Counted from the stretch's first letter, positions 1-6,778 are shown. The stretch is DNA of 10,837 nucleotides from an uncultured Candidatus Melainabacteria bacterium (GCA_946186335.1 CAMHMW010000052.1:1-10837); one strand, 5' to 3'. Numbers and translations are program-made. Notes: generated by a model from the letters alone, not told the origin.

Positions 1-1124
1 GCATGTCTGTTTCCCTTTTTGTAATAATATTCATCACCGGTCTGAAAACCGTCAACATAATAGGAGTTTACAGGGAGAGTTGAATTGAGCCAGATTATCA
101 TATTACTGAAATCTTCCCCTTTTAAAAGCACCGGACTGACTTCATCATGCGTAGTAAAAGCACCGATTACACTCTTTGGCTCTTTGAATTTTTTTGTTTC
201 CGAGAAAGTATAATCAAATTGTTTATAAAGTTCTTTTGAATTTGTCCAGTTTTTCAGGTTAAAAAATGAACCGTAATAGCCGTCAAACCCTGCTTCGAGC
301 AATTTATCATAAGAGGTAAAAGGTGCCTGAGGCGAAATTGCATCATGCCAGCTTTCTGAGGATTCCGCAAGCCAAAGGAATTGTTCATCTTTTTCCCTTG
401 AATATTCAATAAGTTCCTTCCAGAACGATGCCGTTTTTGAATGCGCAACATCCGCTCTTATCCCGTCAACTCCGAGTTTCATCATAAATTTCACAAAATC
501 TTTGTATAAACTGTATGTATTCGGGTCAATTTTATCTTCCGTTCCGACCGACAAAAGTCTTACATCAGTCCAGTCAGATGGTATAACAGGTTCACCGGAT
601 GGGGTTGTCACAAATAAATCGGGTCTTTCCATAAATAAATCGTAAGAACCGCATGCCGGAACATCAACAATAACACTTATTCCACGTTTGTGGGCTTCCT
701 CAATAAAAATTTTCGCCTGTTCCTCAAGAGTTAATTTGGAATTTTTATCATACAAATCTTCGTTTATTGTGTCAAAAGCCGCAGCACTATAAAGACTTCC
801 CGCCGTACCGAGAGCCTTTAATTTTCCTGTCGGGGTAACAGGCAAAACATGTAAAGTGTTTATTCCGAGATTTTTTAACTCATCAAGACGCTCAACCGCA
901 TTGACAAAAGTCCCTCTTTTTTCTCCGAGTTCCTCCTGTATGAACCCGTCCCCGTTTTTATCATCAGAATTAAACGAGCGAATATTTATCTCCATGATAA
1001 TCGCTTCATTATTCAGAAATTTTGTACGCAGAGAATTTTTCCAGCCATCATCGGAACTCAGGGCGGGCAAACCCGCACAAAGTAATAACGATACCAAAAG
1101 GACATTTTTTAAAAGTTTTTTCAT
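1..1124 (-). CDS. Secreted GH13 alpha-amylase-like glycoside hydrolase, C-terminus cut by window edge
   Basis: About 374 residues are visible; the C-terminus lies beyond the left edge. The N-terminus is a signal peptide (basic MKKLLK, hydrophobic core to about residue 19, cleavage likely near ALSS at 21-24), so it probably acts in the periplasm or outside. GH13 barrel landmarks appear in order: a strand followed by a DKNGDG calcium-loop-like segment (55-60); conserved region I at 152-160 (VIVDVPACG); region II GIRADVAH (221-228) with Arg223 and nucleophile Asp225; region III with acid/base Glu254 (LWLAES); and region IV TTHDE with His326 and Asp327. The catalytic trio Asp-Glu-Asp is therefore intact, but region I lacks the usual DxxxNH ending. 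Substrate is probably an alpha-glucan; exact specificity cannot be read. Shine-Dalgarno GAGGGGA lies 7 bases before the ATG. It follows the LysM gene by 16 bases, so the two are probably one transcript. Confidence 0.88.
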   Translation of the reverse strand, partial: MKKLLKNVLLVSLLLCAGLPALSSDDGWKNSLRTKFLNNEAIIMEINIRSFNSDDKNGDGFIQEELGEKRGTFVNAVERLDELKNLGINTLHVLPVTPTGKLKALGTAGSLYSAAAFDTINEDLYDKNSKLTLEEQAKIFIEEAHKRGISVIVDVPACGSYDLFMERPDLFVTTPSGEPVIPSDWTDVRLLSVGTEDKIDPNTYSLYKDFVKFMMKLGVDGIRADVAHSKTASFWKELIEYSREKDEQFLWLAESSESWHDAISPQAPFTSYDKLLEAGFDGYYGSFFNLKNWTNSKELYKQFDYTFSETKKFKEPKSVIGAFTTHDEVSPVLLKGEDFSNMIIWLNSTLPVNSYYVDGFQTGDEYYYKKGNRH

Positions 1125-1140
1125 AAAGCAATCCCCTCAA

Positions 1141-1806
1141 TTATTCGGCGGGAATAAATAATTCCTGATCAATATTTATTCTGTCAAGATTTTTTAAATT
1201 GTTTGCTTTTATAATTTTTTCTGCTCTTTCAGGCGTATATGAACCGTAAAAATGTTTTATAATACTTTCACCGGTATCACCGCTTTTTACTACATATTTT
1301 TTCATTTTTGAAGTATCAATTTTTGGTTCTTCAACAGATGTCTCAACAGGTGTTTCTTTTTCATTCTGTACGGTTTCCTGCTGTTCGGTTTCTTCCGGAA
1401 CAGAAACTTTTGCATCAACAGTTTCCTGTGCATCTTGTTCTATTGTCTGCTCTACCTGAGTTTTATTTCCGAAAAACGGGAATGTAAAAGGTTTTCCGCT
1501 TGTTTTTGATGAAAAATATCCGATACAGAACATCGTCAGCAACGTTAATACTACACCAGCAATAAAACCCATCAAAATATACGCAGTAGGCGAATTCGAA
1601 GTAAACTGTGATGACTTAAAGTTTTGCCATAACAAATCAATTTCCTGAGCCTTGCTTGTCGTATCATTATCTTTATTAACTTCTATTTCCTCCGGTCTTA
1701 CGTATTCTCCGATAGTACCTTCGTTTTCATTATCTCTTGCTAATGCTTCTATAACTTCCATAGATTCTTTTGAAAGTGTTGAGCGTCTTATTGTTGAACT
1801 TTTCAT
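1141..1806 (-). CDS. Single-pass membrane protein with C-terminal LysM domain
   Basis: 221 residues. The first 74 are charged and contain no signal peptide; one transmembrane helix spans about 75-98 (AYILMGFIAGVVLTLLTMFC and following). Residues 115-166 form a low-complexity linker rich in Glu, Gln, Thr and Val with few basic residues. Residues 170-219 are a LysM module: YVVKSGDTGESIIKHFYG opening, an internal ANNL segment, and the closing NIDQELFIP. The layout predicts a cytoplasmic N-terminus, with the acidic linker reaching into the periplasm and LysM touching peptidoglycan. LysM binds N-acetylglucosamine-containing glycans; no catalytic domain is present, so a structural or targeting role is inferred. 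Start is supported by AAGGA about 9 bases upstream. It precedes the GH13 gene and follows the HU terminator, so it should have its own promoter in 1807-1912, although I saw only weak candidates there. Confidence 0.85.
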   Translation of the reverse strand: MKSSTIRRSTLSKESMEVIEALARDNENEGTIGEYVRPEEIEVNKDNDTTSKAQEIDLLWQNFKSSQFTSNSPTAYILMGFIAGVVLTLLTMFCIGYFSSKTSGKPFTFPFFGNKTQVEQTIEQDAQETVDAKVSVPEETEQQETVQNEKETPVETSVEEPKIDTSKMKKYVVKSGDTGESIIKHFYGSYTPERAEKIIKANNLKNLDRINIDQELFIPAE

Positions 1807-1914
1807 AATTTGTTCCTTTCAATATTCGGCATAGTTTTGAGGTTTTAAAATAATACTAACCTGCCCCGCTATTTGTCTGTAATTACATATTAGCACAAAC
1901 ATCCTTATTTTCAA

Positions 1915-1949
1915 CAAAAAAGAAACGGTAACCCGAAAGTTACCGTTTC
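1915..1949 (-). terminator. Intrinsic terminator of the HU gene
   Basis: On the minus strand an 11-bp perfect stem (GAAACGGTAAC pairing with GTTACCGTTTC, positions 1939-1949 and 1922-1932) with a six-base loop is followed by six T residues (1921-1916). It lies 25 bases past the HU stop codon and separates HU from the LysM/GH13 unit. Confidence 0.93.
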
Positions 1950-1973
1950 CAAACTTATAACTAAGCAAAAGAA

Positions 1974-2246
1974 TTACTTAACAAGTTCTTTGAATTTTTT
2001 ACCAGCTGAGAAAGCAGGAACTGTTTTAGCAGCGATTTTCAAAGTAGCACCTGTTTGAGGATTTCTGCCTGTTCTAGCAGCTCTTTTGCGAGCTTCGAAA
2101 GTACCGAAACCAACTAAAGTAACTTTTTTACCTTTAGAAACTGTTTTTTGGATTGTTTCTAATGTAGCTGCCAAAATGTCAGCTGTTGCTTTTTGTGAAA
2201 CTTTTGCTTTTTTTGATACTTCTTTTACCAATTCTTCTTTGTTCAT
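1974..2246 (-). CDS. hup: HU family DNA-binding protein
   Basis: 90 residues, exactly the usual HU length. The N-terminal helical half starts MNKEELVKEVSKKAKVS. The beta-arm region carries the family signature GFGTFEARKRAARTGRNPQ (46-64), including the Arg-Asn-Pro tip that intercalates into and bends DNA, and the C-terminus is the usual lysine-rich AGKKFKELVK. It acts as a homodimeric nucleoid protein that compacts and bends DNA with little sequence preference. The start is fixed by a full AAGGAGG site (2253-2259) six bases before ATG. A consensus promoter and a strong terminator flank the gene, so it is probably monocistronic and highly expressed. HU versus IHF subunit: length, signature and lone-gene context favour HU. 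Confidence 0.97.
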   Translation of the reverse strand: MNKEELVKEVSKKAKVSQKATADILAATLETIQKTVSKGKKVTLVGFGTFEARKRAARTGRNPQTGATLKIAAKTVPAFSAGKKFKELVK

Positions 2247-2267
2247 TATGAACCTCCTTCTTCATAA

Positions 2268-2295
2268 ACTACGGACACTAACCATTCTCCGCAGT
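2268..2295 (-). promoter_or_regulatory. Hairpin in the HU mRNA leader
   Basis: On the minus strand ACTGCGGA (2295-2288) can pair with TCCGTAGT (2275-2268) as an eight-pair stem including one G-U, around a 12-base loop. It sits between the predicted transcription start and the Shine-Dalgarno site and leaves that site free. It has no U-tract, so it is not a terminator. A stability or translational control role is possible but unproven. Confidence 0.4.
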
Positions 2296-2315
2296 AATCT
2301 GTAATCGACAAGTTT

Positions 2316-2343
2316 ATTATAACACTTTTTATAATGATGTCAA
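2316..2343 (-). promoter_or_regulatory. Consensus sigma-70 type promoter of the HU gene
   Basis: On the minus strand TTGACA (2343-2338) and TATAAT (2321-2316) both match consensus perfectly, with a 16-base spacer. Transcription would start near 2309, giving a leader of about 60 bases that ends in the AAGGAGG site at 2253-2259. This is the clearest promoter in the window. Confidence 0.9.
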
Positions 2344-2381
2344 GGGTTTCGGTTAAGAAAAAATTTAAACGCCTTAATATA

Positions 2382-2405
2382 GTGTATATACAGGTGTATA
2401 TCACC
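2382..2405. repeat. AT-rich palindromic direct/inverted repeat cluster upstream of the HU promoter
   Basis: GTGTATAT occurs twice (2382-2389 and 2394-2401). The first copy lies in the perfect 10-base palindrome TGTATATACA (2383-2392), and the second in the hairpin-like GGTGTATATCACC (2393-2405). Together they make a near-symmetrical element about 40 bases upstream of the HU -35 box, between HU and the end of the SpoIID-type gene. It could be an operator or a weak transcription-end structure; there is no T-tract directly following it. Confidence 0.4.
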
Positions 2406-2429
2406 CTTAAAACCCTTTATAAAAGCGGG

Positions 2430-3296
2430 TTAACTCTCATTGTTCAATTTTGCAAATTTAACATTTGAGTAAAAATATTGCAAAATTTGATACGCATTAT
2501 AGCCCTGTTTTGCAAGATTATTTGCACCATGCTGACTCATGCCGACTCCATGGCCTTTTTTTGCAACATTGTCGTCAAATGACGGTACAGAGTGCAAATA
2601 CGGTGCATATCCGCCCCAAACTGAAGTTGATGTCATGCCGCCGGCTGATGCCGAATAATATGCGGAAATTATTTTCATGTCATAAGTCAGAACAAGTCCA
2701 TGCGTTTCATCAACCGCACGGTTTGTGACGTTTGTTTCGGCAGATGCCCCGCCATAAGCCTGATCATCCGTATTATCTTTTAAATCATAGCCGTATTTTG
2801 CCTGTTTGCCGAGATTTGCAAGAGCAAAACTTCTTGCTGCAATCGCCTGAGCCTTTAACGCTTCAAATTCCCAACTTGCCGGCATTTCTGAGGGTACTAC
2901 CCCTTTTAAATAATCTTCCAAATCAATATCATTAATTACGGTAAGTTTTCCGCCGATATTTTTTATCATGAGTTTTCCGCGGTACCATCTGCCTTTTGTA
3001 CTTACATAACCGGCCTTATCGGGTCTTAATACAATTGCATTTGTTCCCAGTCCGTAAAAATGTCCACCTGCTTTGATTGCTATTTCGTTTTTATACGGAA
3101 CAACCATATAACCTTTCAGAGGGTCTGCGGTACATACCGTTTTATTGGTGTTCACGTCTATCATTCTGCCTGCAACATTTGTACCGATTCCGGCTTCATC
3201 AACCTGTGTCAGCAGCCCTATTTTTATAGCATTAGCAGGGTTTGAAATTATAAAATTTATTATTAATACCGTTAAAAAAATTAAAATCTTTCTCAT
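2430..3296 (-). CDS. SpoIID/LytB domain protein, probable peptidoglycan lytic transglycosylase, secreted
   Basis: 288 residues from the ATG. A signal peptide (MRKILIFL, hydrophobic to about 18, cleavage near NPANA) is followed by the SpoIID/LytB domain. Landmarks, numbered from the ATG, are DLEDYLKGVVPSEMP (125-139) with putative catalytic Glu137, then EALKAQAIAARSFAL, DDQAYGG (177-183), YYSASAGG (213-220), VWGG and the closing GHGVGMSQHGANNLAKQGY. SpoIID enzymes cut glycan strands lacking stem peptides; outside sporulators this domain serves general wall remodelling. The stretch between YAPYLHSVPSF and GHGVGMSQ is only about ten residues, where classical SpoIID proteins carry a longer segment, so this is a compact form. 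An in-frame GTG lies six bases further upstream (3302), but it would sit upstream of the predicted transcription start, so ATG 3296 is preferred. The gene follows the SLT gene on the same strand after 76 bases. Confidence 0.9.
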   Translation of the reverse strand: MRKILIFLTVLIINFIISNPANAIKIGLLTQVDEAGIGTNVAGRMIDVNTNKTVCTADPLKGYMVVPYKNEIAIKAGGHFYGLGTNAIVLRPDKAGYVSTKGRWYRGKLMIKNIGGKLTVINDIDLEDYLKGVVPSEMPASWEFEALKAQAIAARSFALANLGKQAKYGYDLKDNTDDQAYGGASAETNVTNRAVDETHGLVLTYDMKIISAYYSASAGGMTSTSVWGGYAPYLHSVPSFDDNVAKKGHGVGMSQHGANNLAKQGYNAYQILQYFYSNVKFAKLNNES

Positions 3297-3303
3297 AGTC
3301 ACA

Positions 3304-3331
3304 ATTATAGCACTTTATTCCATGTTGTAAT
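3304..3331 (-). promoter_or_regulatory. Extended -10 promoter directly before the SpoIID-type gene
   Basis: On the minus strand TGCTATAAT gives a perfect -10 (3309-3304) with the TGn extension. ATTACA (3331-3326) is a fair -35 at 16 bases. Only seven bases separate the -10 from ATG 3296, so transcription would begin at or next to the start codon. No Shine-Dalgarno site is visible. Confidence 0.55.
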
Positions 3332-3372
3332 AGCCCAAAAGGTTGATATTTGGCATTTTCTGACAAATTAAC

Positions 3373-5355
3373 CTACATCTGGTAAATTCTTGTATAGTTC
3401 CAGTAGCTTTTAAATACCCTCTCAACATAATTTTTAGTTTCTTCGTACGGAATTTGTTCGACAAATTCATCCGTATCTTTATATTTTAATTTTGATTTCC
3501 AGCTTGTAACAGAACCTATACCGCCATTGTATGCCGCAACAGCCGATACATCCATTCCGTCAAGCATATCTCTGATGGTTGAATAATATAAATTACCCAG
3601 TTTTATATTTAATTCCGGATTAAGCAGATAACTCGTATTAAATGTAATACCATGCTTTGAACCTATTTCGTGTGCGGTTGCAGGCATTAACTGCATTAAA
3701 CCTATTGCCCCGACAGGACTTTGCGCCTCAGGATTAAATGTGCTTTCTGTTCTTATAATTCCCATTATCAAAGCATCATTATTATGGTATTGCTGAGCAT
3801 AATTTTTTACCTGAATATAGTAATTCTGCGGATAAACAAGACGCCATCTCAAATCGGATTTAGTCGGCTTTTCGGGGAGTTCATCCATAGCTTTTTGCGC
3901 TATTGTAACAGAGTTCAGATAATTTCCTTTTTTATGCTCTATCCAACTGTCAATAAAATCATCCCGCATAACCTTTGAAACAACCGCATAATCCTGTACG
4001 GCAAGCAAATCATACAAATCTTCCCCTTTTTGCGGATAACGATAAGGATATTCCACGGGTTTATAACTGATTTTTGCCGGAATGGTCGCATTATATATAC
4101 CTCTTGTTATCCAGAACGCACGATAGGCATAGTATGAATCGGGATATTTTGCGATTAAGTCATCATAATAATTTTTATATACTGATGAACCGTATCCCTG
4201 TTCAATTTTACCCGACCAAAACATAAAATACGGCGCATATTTTGAATTAGGATACCTGTTAAGAAAATCTTTGGCTAATTCCCTGCACTTCGGATAATTT
4301 TTGTTTTTTATACCGTACTGAAAGACCTGCATAAGTGATTTTTCAGCATAAGTGCTGTTCGGGAAATTCAGATACAAATCCTTGTGACATGCAAATTTAT
4401 CCTGATCTGAAGATATATTTTCACACTTCAAATACCAGATATATGCCTTTTTAGTTCCTTTTGCTTTTGCAAAAAGCTGCGTGATCGTTTTCAGTTTATC
4501 TTTCGGGTCATATAATTTTAAATAATCATCAACCGCCTTGTTATAATCGTCACTTTCAACGAAATCAGAATATTTCTCGACCCCTTCTTCTATTAAAGTT
4601 TTAACTTTCGGATAATCGTGCAGAGCAAATGTATTTGAAGCTTCAACAGCCCAGCGGTCTTCAGGTTTTGATTTTGCAAGCGCTTTTGCTGCCTGTTCAT
4701 TCATGCCTGCATTATAATAAGCCCTTGCAACCATTACCATATCTTTTGAGTTTAATTTAGGATTGAATTTTTGCCAAGCATCAGCAACTCCCGCCGCCAA
4801 ACGCCCATCAGGAACTTTTTCGAGATATGTTCTGAAAGACTGCTCCAACTCCTGTTTTTTCTTGTTTGAAATCTTTTTATGCAGATACCTTACCTGATTT
4901 GCAGTAATTCTTGCTATATAATATTTTGAGGCTATCTGATAATCTTCGTCCAAATCAGATTTCCGAACGGATGCAAAATATTTAAGGGCAAGATTCGGAT
5001 CTTCATCCAGCAACAGTTGTCCGGCTTGATATTTTGCCTCTGCACTGAGTTTATTTTTCGGATAATAATTAAAAAGATGTTGATAATTTACGATTTCAGA
5101 TTGCTTATCACCAAGCGCTTTTGCACACATTGCCTGACGATAAAGGGCATAAGGCTTTAATCGTGAGGAATAACCGATTTTTGAAAACTGAAAATATGCA
5201 TTTGAATAGTTCTTGTTATCATAATCTTTCAATGCCTGTTTATATATGCGATAAGTCTTATTTTGCGGCTGATAAATCTTTGCAAAACCTATGCCCAGTA
5301 TAAGGCATATCACAAATACGGTTATTTTAAGCCCGTGTTCCTTAAATAAACTCAT
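3373..5355 (-). CDS. Slt70-like soluble-type lytic murein transglycosylase with TPR superhelix
   Basis: 660 residues from ATG 5355, close to E. coli Slt70. A single N-terminal hydrophobic helix (about residues 8-26) anchors or exports it to the periplasm. About 490 residues of helical, Tyr/Ala-rich TPR-like repeats follow (for example AEAKYQAGQLLL and ELAKDFLNRYPNSKYAPYF). The C-terminal SLT domain (about 524-650) has the catalytic glutamate in IIRTESTFNP (Glu537), then GAIGLMQLMPATA, LNIKLGNLYY and AAYNGG. The enzyme cleaves MurNAc-GlcNAc bonds to give 1,6-anhydroMurNAc ends. The frame stays open to TTG 5373, but that TTG would lie upstream of the predicted transcription start, and the ATG gives a better N-terminus. 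No Shine-Dalgarno site is visible. It is divergent from mscS and upstream of the SpoIID-type gene. A slt gene name would fit by domain, but strict orthology cannot be shown here. Confidence 0.93.
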   Translation of the reverse strand: MSLFKEHGLKITVFVICLILGIGFAKIYQPQNKTYRIYKQALKDYDNKNYSNAYFQFSKIGYSSRLKPYALYRQAMCAKALGDKQSEIVNYQHLFNYYPKNKLSAEAKYQAGQLLLDEDPNLALKYFASVRKSDLDEDYQIASKYYIARITANQVRYLHKKISNKKKQELEQSFRTYLEKVPDGRLAAGVADAWQKFNPKLNSKDMVMVARAYYNAGMNEQAAKALAKSKPEDRWAVEASNTFALHDYPKVKTLIEEGVEKYSDFVESDDYNKAVDDYLKLYDPKDKLKTITQLFAKAKGTKKAYIWYLKCENISSDQDKFACHKDLYLNFPNSTYAEKSLMQVFQYGIKNKNYPKCRELAKDFLNRYPNSKYAPYFMFWSGKIEQGYGSSVYKNYYDDLIAKYPDSYYAYRAFWITRGIYNATIPAKISYKPVEYPYRYPQKGEDLYDLLAVQDYAVVSKVMRDDFIDSWIEHKKGNYLNSVTIAQKAMDELPEKPTKSDLRWRLVYPQNYYIQVKNYAQQYHNNDALIMGIIRTESTFNPEAQSPVGAIGLMQLMPATAHEIGSKHGITFNTSYLLNPELNIKLGNLYYSTIRDMLDGMDVSAVAAYNGGIGSVTSWKSKLKYKDTDEFVEQIPYEETKNYVERVFKSYWNYTRIYQM

Positions 5356-5363
5356 AATACATG

Positions 5364-5372
5364 ATTTTAGCA
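5364..5372 (-). promoter_or_regulatory. Extended -10 element directly before the lytic transglycosylase gene
   Basis: On the minus strand TGCTAAAAT (5372-5364) is an extended -10 (TGn plus TAAAAT). The -35 region is poor (TTTTCC at 17 bases), which an extended -10 can tolerate. Only eight bases separate it from ATG 5355, so the mRNA would be leaderless or nearly so. It resembles the TGCTATAAT before the SpoIID-type gene. Confidence 0.42.
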
Positions 5373-5412
5373 AAGAATTATCAAAAGGAAAATTTTTTAT
5401 AAAATATTTACA

Positions 5413-5445
5413 TTGACTACCGCTGAGGTCATGTTTGTATATAAT
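5413..5445 (+). promoter_or_regulatory. Candidate promoter of mscS-rlmH
   Basis: TTGACT (5413-5418) is one base from a consensus -35, and TATAAT (5440-5445) is a perfect -10, but the 21-base spacer is too long. Using TATATA (5438-5443) shortens it to 19. The -10 lies 36 bases before ATG 5482, which suits the GGAG-type site. Either the -10 is used with a different -35 or the spacing is tolerated. Confidence 0.35.
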
Positions 5446-5465
5446 GATTATAGAGAAAAACCGAC

Positions 5466-5470
5466 AGGAG
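5466..5470 (+). promoter_or_regulatory. Ribosome binding site deciding the mscS start
   Basis: AGGAG lies 11 bases before ATG 5482. The same frame is open back to TTG 5413 and ATG 5431, but neither has a Shine-Dalgarno site and the first overlaps the candidate -35 box. The 274-residue product starting at 5482 is therefore preferred. Confidence 0.6.
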
Positions 5471-5481
5471 AATATCTAAAA

Positions 5482-6306
5482 ATGCACAGATGGGACACCA
5501 ATTTTATAATGATACTGGTATTAAATGTAATATTCATTATAATACTTTTTAAGATAATTGATTTTGCCGACAGAAAAATAAAGAACCAGATAAAACTTTC
5601 CGAATCAAACTCTCCGCTTTTGAGATTCATGCCTGTTGTTATGAAACTGGTGAAAGCCGTTTTGATATTTCTGGCATTAACAGGATTTCTGCAAAGTCAG
5701 GGTTACTCGGTTTCTTCAATACTGACAGGTTTCGGAATCGGTGGTATTGCGGTAGGTATGGCAGCGAAAGATGCTCTTGCCAACTTCTTCGGAAGTTTTG
5801 AAATTCTGTCAGATCACGTTTATAAAATCGGGGACTACGTAAAGGTTAATGATGTTGAAGGCTGGGTTGAAGATATTACTATCCGTTCAACAAAAATTCG
5901 TGATTTGGACAATTTCCTTATAAATGTCCCGAACAATTTAGCAGCAAATGCAATTATAACAAATGTTTCAAGAGCAAAGAAAAGATTTTTGAATATCACT
6001 TTCGGAGTTACATATTCAACCGATAACGAAAAACTCAAACTTGCACAGCAAATACTCAGAGATACCGCCATAGAACACAAAGAAATCAATAATGAATTTA
6101 CGATTGCCATTCATAACCTTGGTGACAGTTCAATAAATATAAGATTCAGAGGATATGTAAAATCGGGTTCTTACGATAAGTTTCTCAGAGTACGGGGAGA
6201 ATTTTACCAGACTGTTATTGAAAAATTCAGAGCAGCAAATATTGATTTTGCATTCCCATCACGTTCAATATACATAGAAAGCGACAATACAAAAATTGAA
6301 AATTAA
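5482..6306 (+). CDS. Small-conductance mechanosensitive channel, MscS family
   Basis: 274 residues, close to the 286 of E. coli MscS. Two N-terminal helices (about 7-26 and 51-72) precede the pore helix TM3 (78-106), which has the Gly/Ala packing pattern GFGIGGIAVGMAAKDALANF. The beta domain follows (HVYKIGDYVKVNDVEGWVEDI and ITIRSTKIRD, then INVPNNLAANAIITN), and the alpha/beta cytoplasmic domain ends in the family closing motif IDFAFPSRSIY. It opens under membrane tension to release solutes after osmotic downshock; the active form is a heptamer in the inner membrane. Its end overlaps the start of rlmH by 11 bases, so the two genes are cotranscribed and probably translationally coupled. Paralogues such as YnaI or YbdG are larger with more helices, so the MscS-like type fits best. 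Confidence 0.93.
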   Translation: MHRWDTNFIMILVLNVIFIIILFKIIDFADRKIKNQIKLSESNSPLLRFMPVVMKLVKAVLIFLALTGFLQSQGYSVSSILTGFGIGGIAVGMAAKDALANFFGSFEILSDHVYKIGDYVKVNDVEGWVEDITIRSTKIRDLDNFLINVPNNLAANAIITNVSRAKKRFLNITFGVTYSTDNEKLKLAQQILRDTAIEHKEINNEFTIAIHNLGDSSINIRFRGYVKSGSYDKFLRVRGEFYQTVIEKFRAANIDFAFPSRSIYIESDNTKIEN

Positions 6307-6766
6307 AATAATTGCACTCGGGAAAATTAAAGAAAAATATCTGCAAAACGGTATGGACGAATTTTTAAAACGTTTAACACCTTATGCACAAGTGTCTGTT
6401 GCCGAGATTTCACCCGTACAAATTAAAGACGAAAACCTTACCCCAAAAGCCCTGTCAGAAGAAGGTGAAAAAATTTTATCACTTATAAAACCTCTAGATT
6501 ATGTAATAACAATGGAAATTAAAGGACAGGAATATACAAGCGAAGGTTTTGCGGAGAAACTGAAAGAACTCACCAATAACGGTGTTCAGGAAATTGTTTT
6601 TGTTATAGGCTCATCATGCGGAATCGGAGAAAATGTATCTGCCCGTGCCGATTTAAAAATGAGTATGTCAAAAATGACATTTTTGCACGAATTTGCAAGA
6701 CTTATACTTATTGAGCAAATATACAGGGCGTTTAAAATTATTAAAGGCGAAAAATATCATAAGTAA
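6296..6766 (+). CDS. rlmH: 23S rRNA (pseudouridine-1915-N3)-methyltransferase RlmH (SPOUT family)
   Basis: 156 residues, matching the family (E. coli 155). The N-terminus MKIKIIALGKIKEKY is typical, so the TTG start at 6296 is accepted although it is not ATG. The SPOUT core is present: DYVITMEIKGQEYTSEGFAE, the SAM-binding knot loop VFVIGSSCGIG (101-111; many homologues read GGSYG here), then ARADLKMSMSKMTFLHEFAR and the conserved C-terminal tail EQIYRAFKIIKGEKYHK. The enzyme methylates N3 of pseudouridine 1915 in helix 69 of 23S rRNA, acting as a dimer on assembled 70S ribosomes. There is no good Shine-Dalgarno site, so reinitiation after the overlapping mscS stop is likely. Pairing with mscS is probably a matter of local transcription and not of shared function. 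Confidence 0.96.
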   Translation: MKIKIIALGKIKEKYLQNGMDEFLKRLTPYAQVSVAEISPVQIKDENLTPKALSEEGEKILSLIKPLDYVITMEIKGQEYTSEGFAEKLKELTNNGVQEIVFVIGSSCGIGENVSARADLKMSMSKMTFLHEFARLILIEQIYRAFKIIKGEKYHK

Positions 6767-6778
6767 AATTTTGTGCAT

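Noticed and set aside
55..1124. EF-hand in the amylase (DKNGDGFIQEEL)
   Set aside because: Position 12 of the loop is Leu instead of Glu/Asp; the segment better matches the GH13 NGDG calcium-loop region after the first barrel strand.
856..1161. Plus-strand open frame inside the amylase region
   Set aside because: Antisense shadow of a gene with clear GH13 motifs; no ribosome binding site or family features.
2408..2436. Possible terminator after the SpoIID-type gene (AACCC/GGGTT stem)
   Set aside because: Only five pairs with an 11-base loop and a short T stretch; too weak to call.
3300..3302. GTG at 3302 as start of the SpoIID-type protein
   Set aside because: It lies one base from the -10 box, upstream of the expected transcript start, and adds only two residues before an ATG with a normal signal peptide.
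5413..5481. N-terminal extension of MscS from TTG 5413 or ATG 5431
   Set aside because: No ribosome binding site; overlaps the candidate promoter; the extra residues are polar and not MscS-like.
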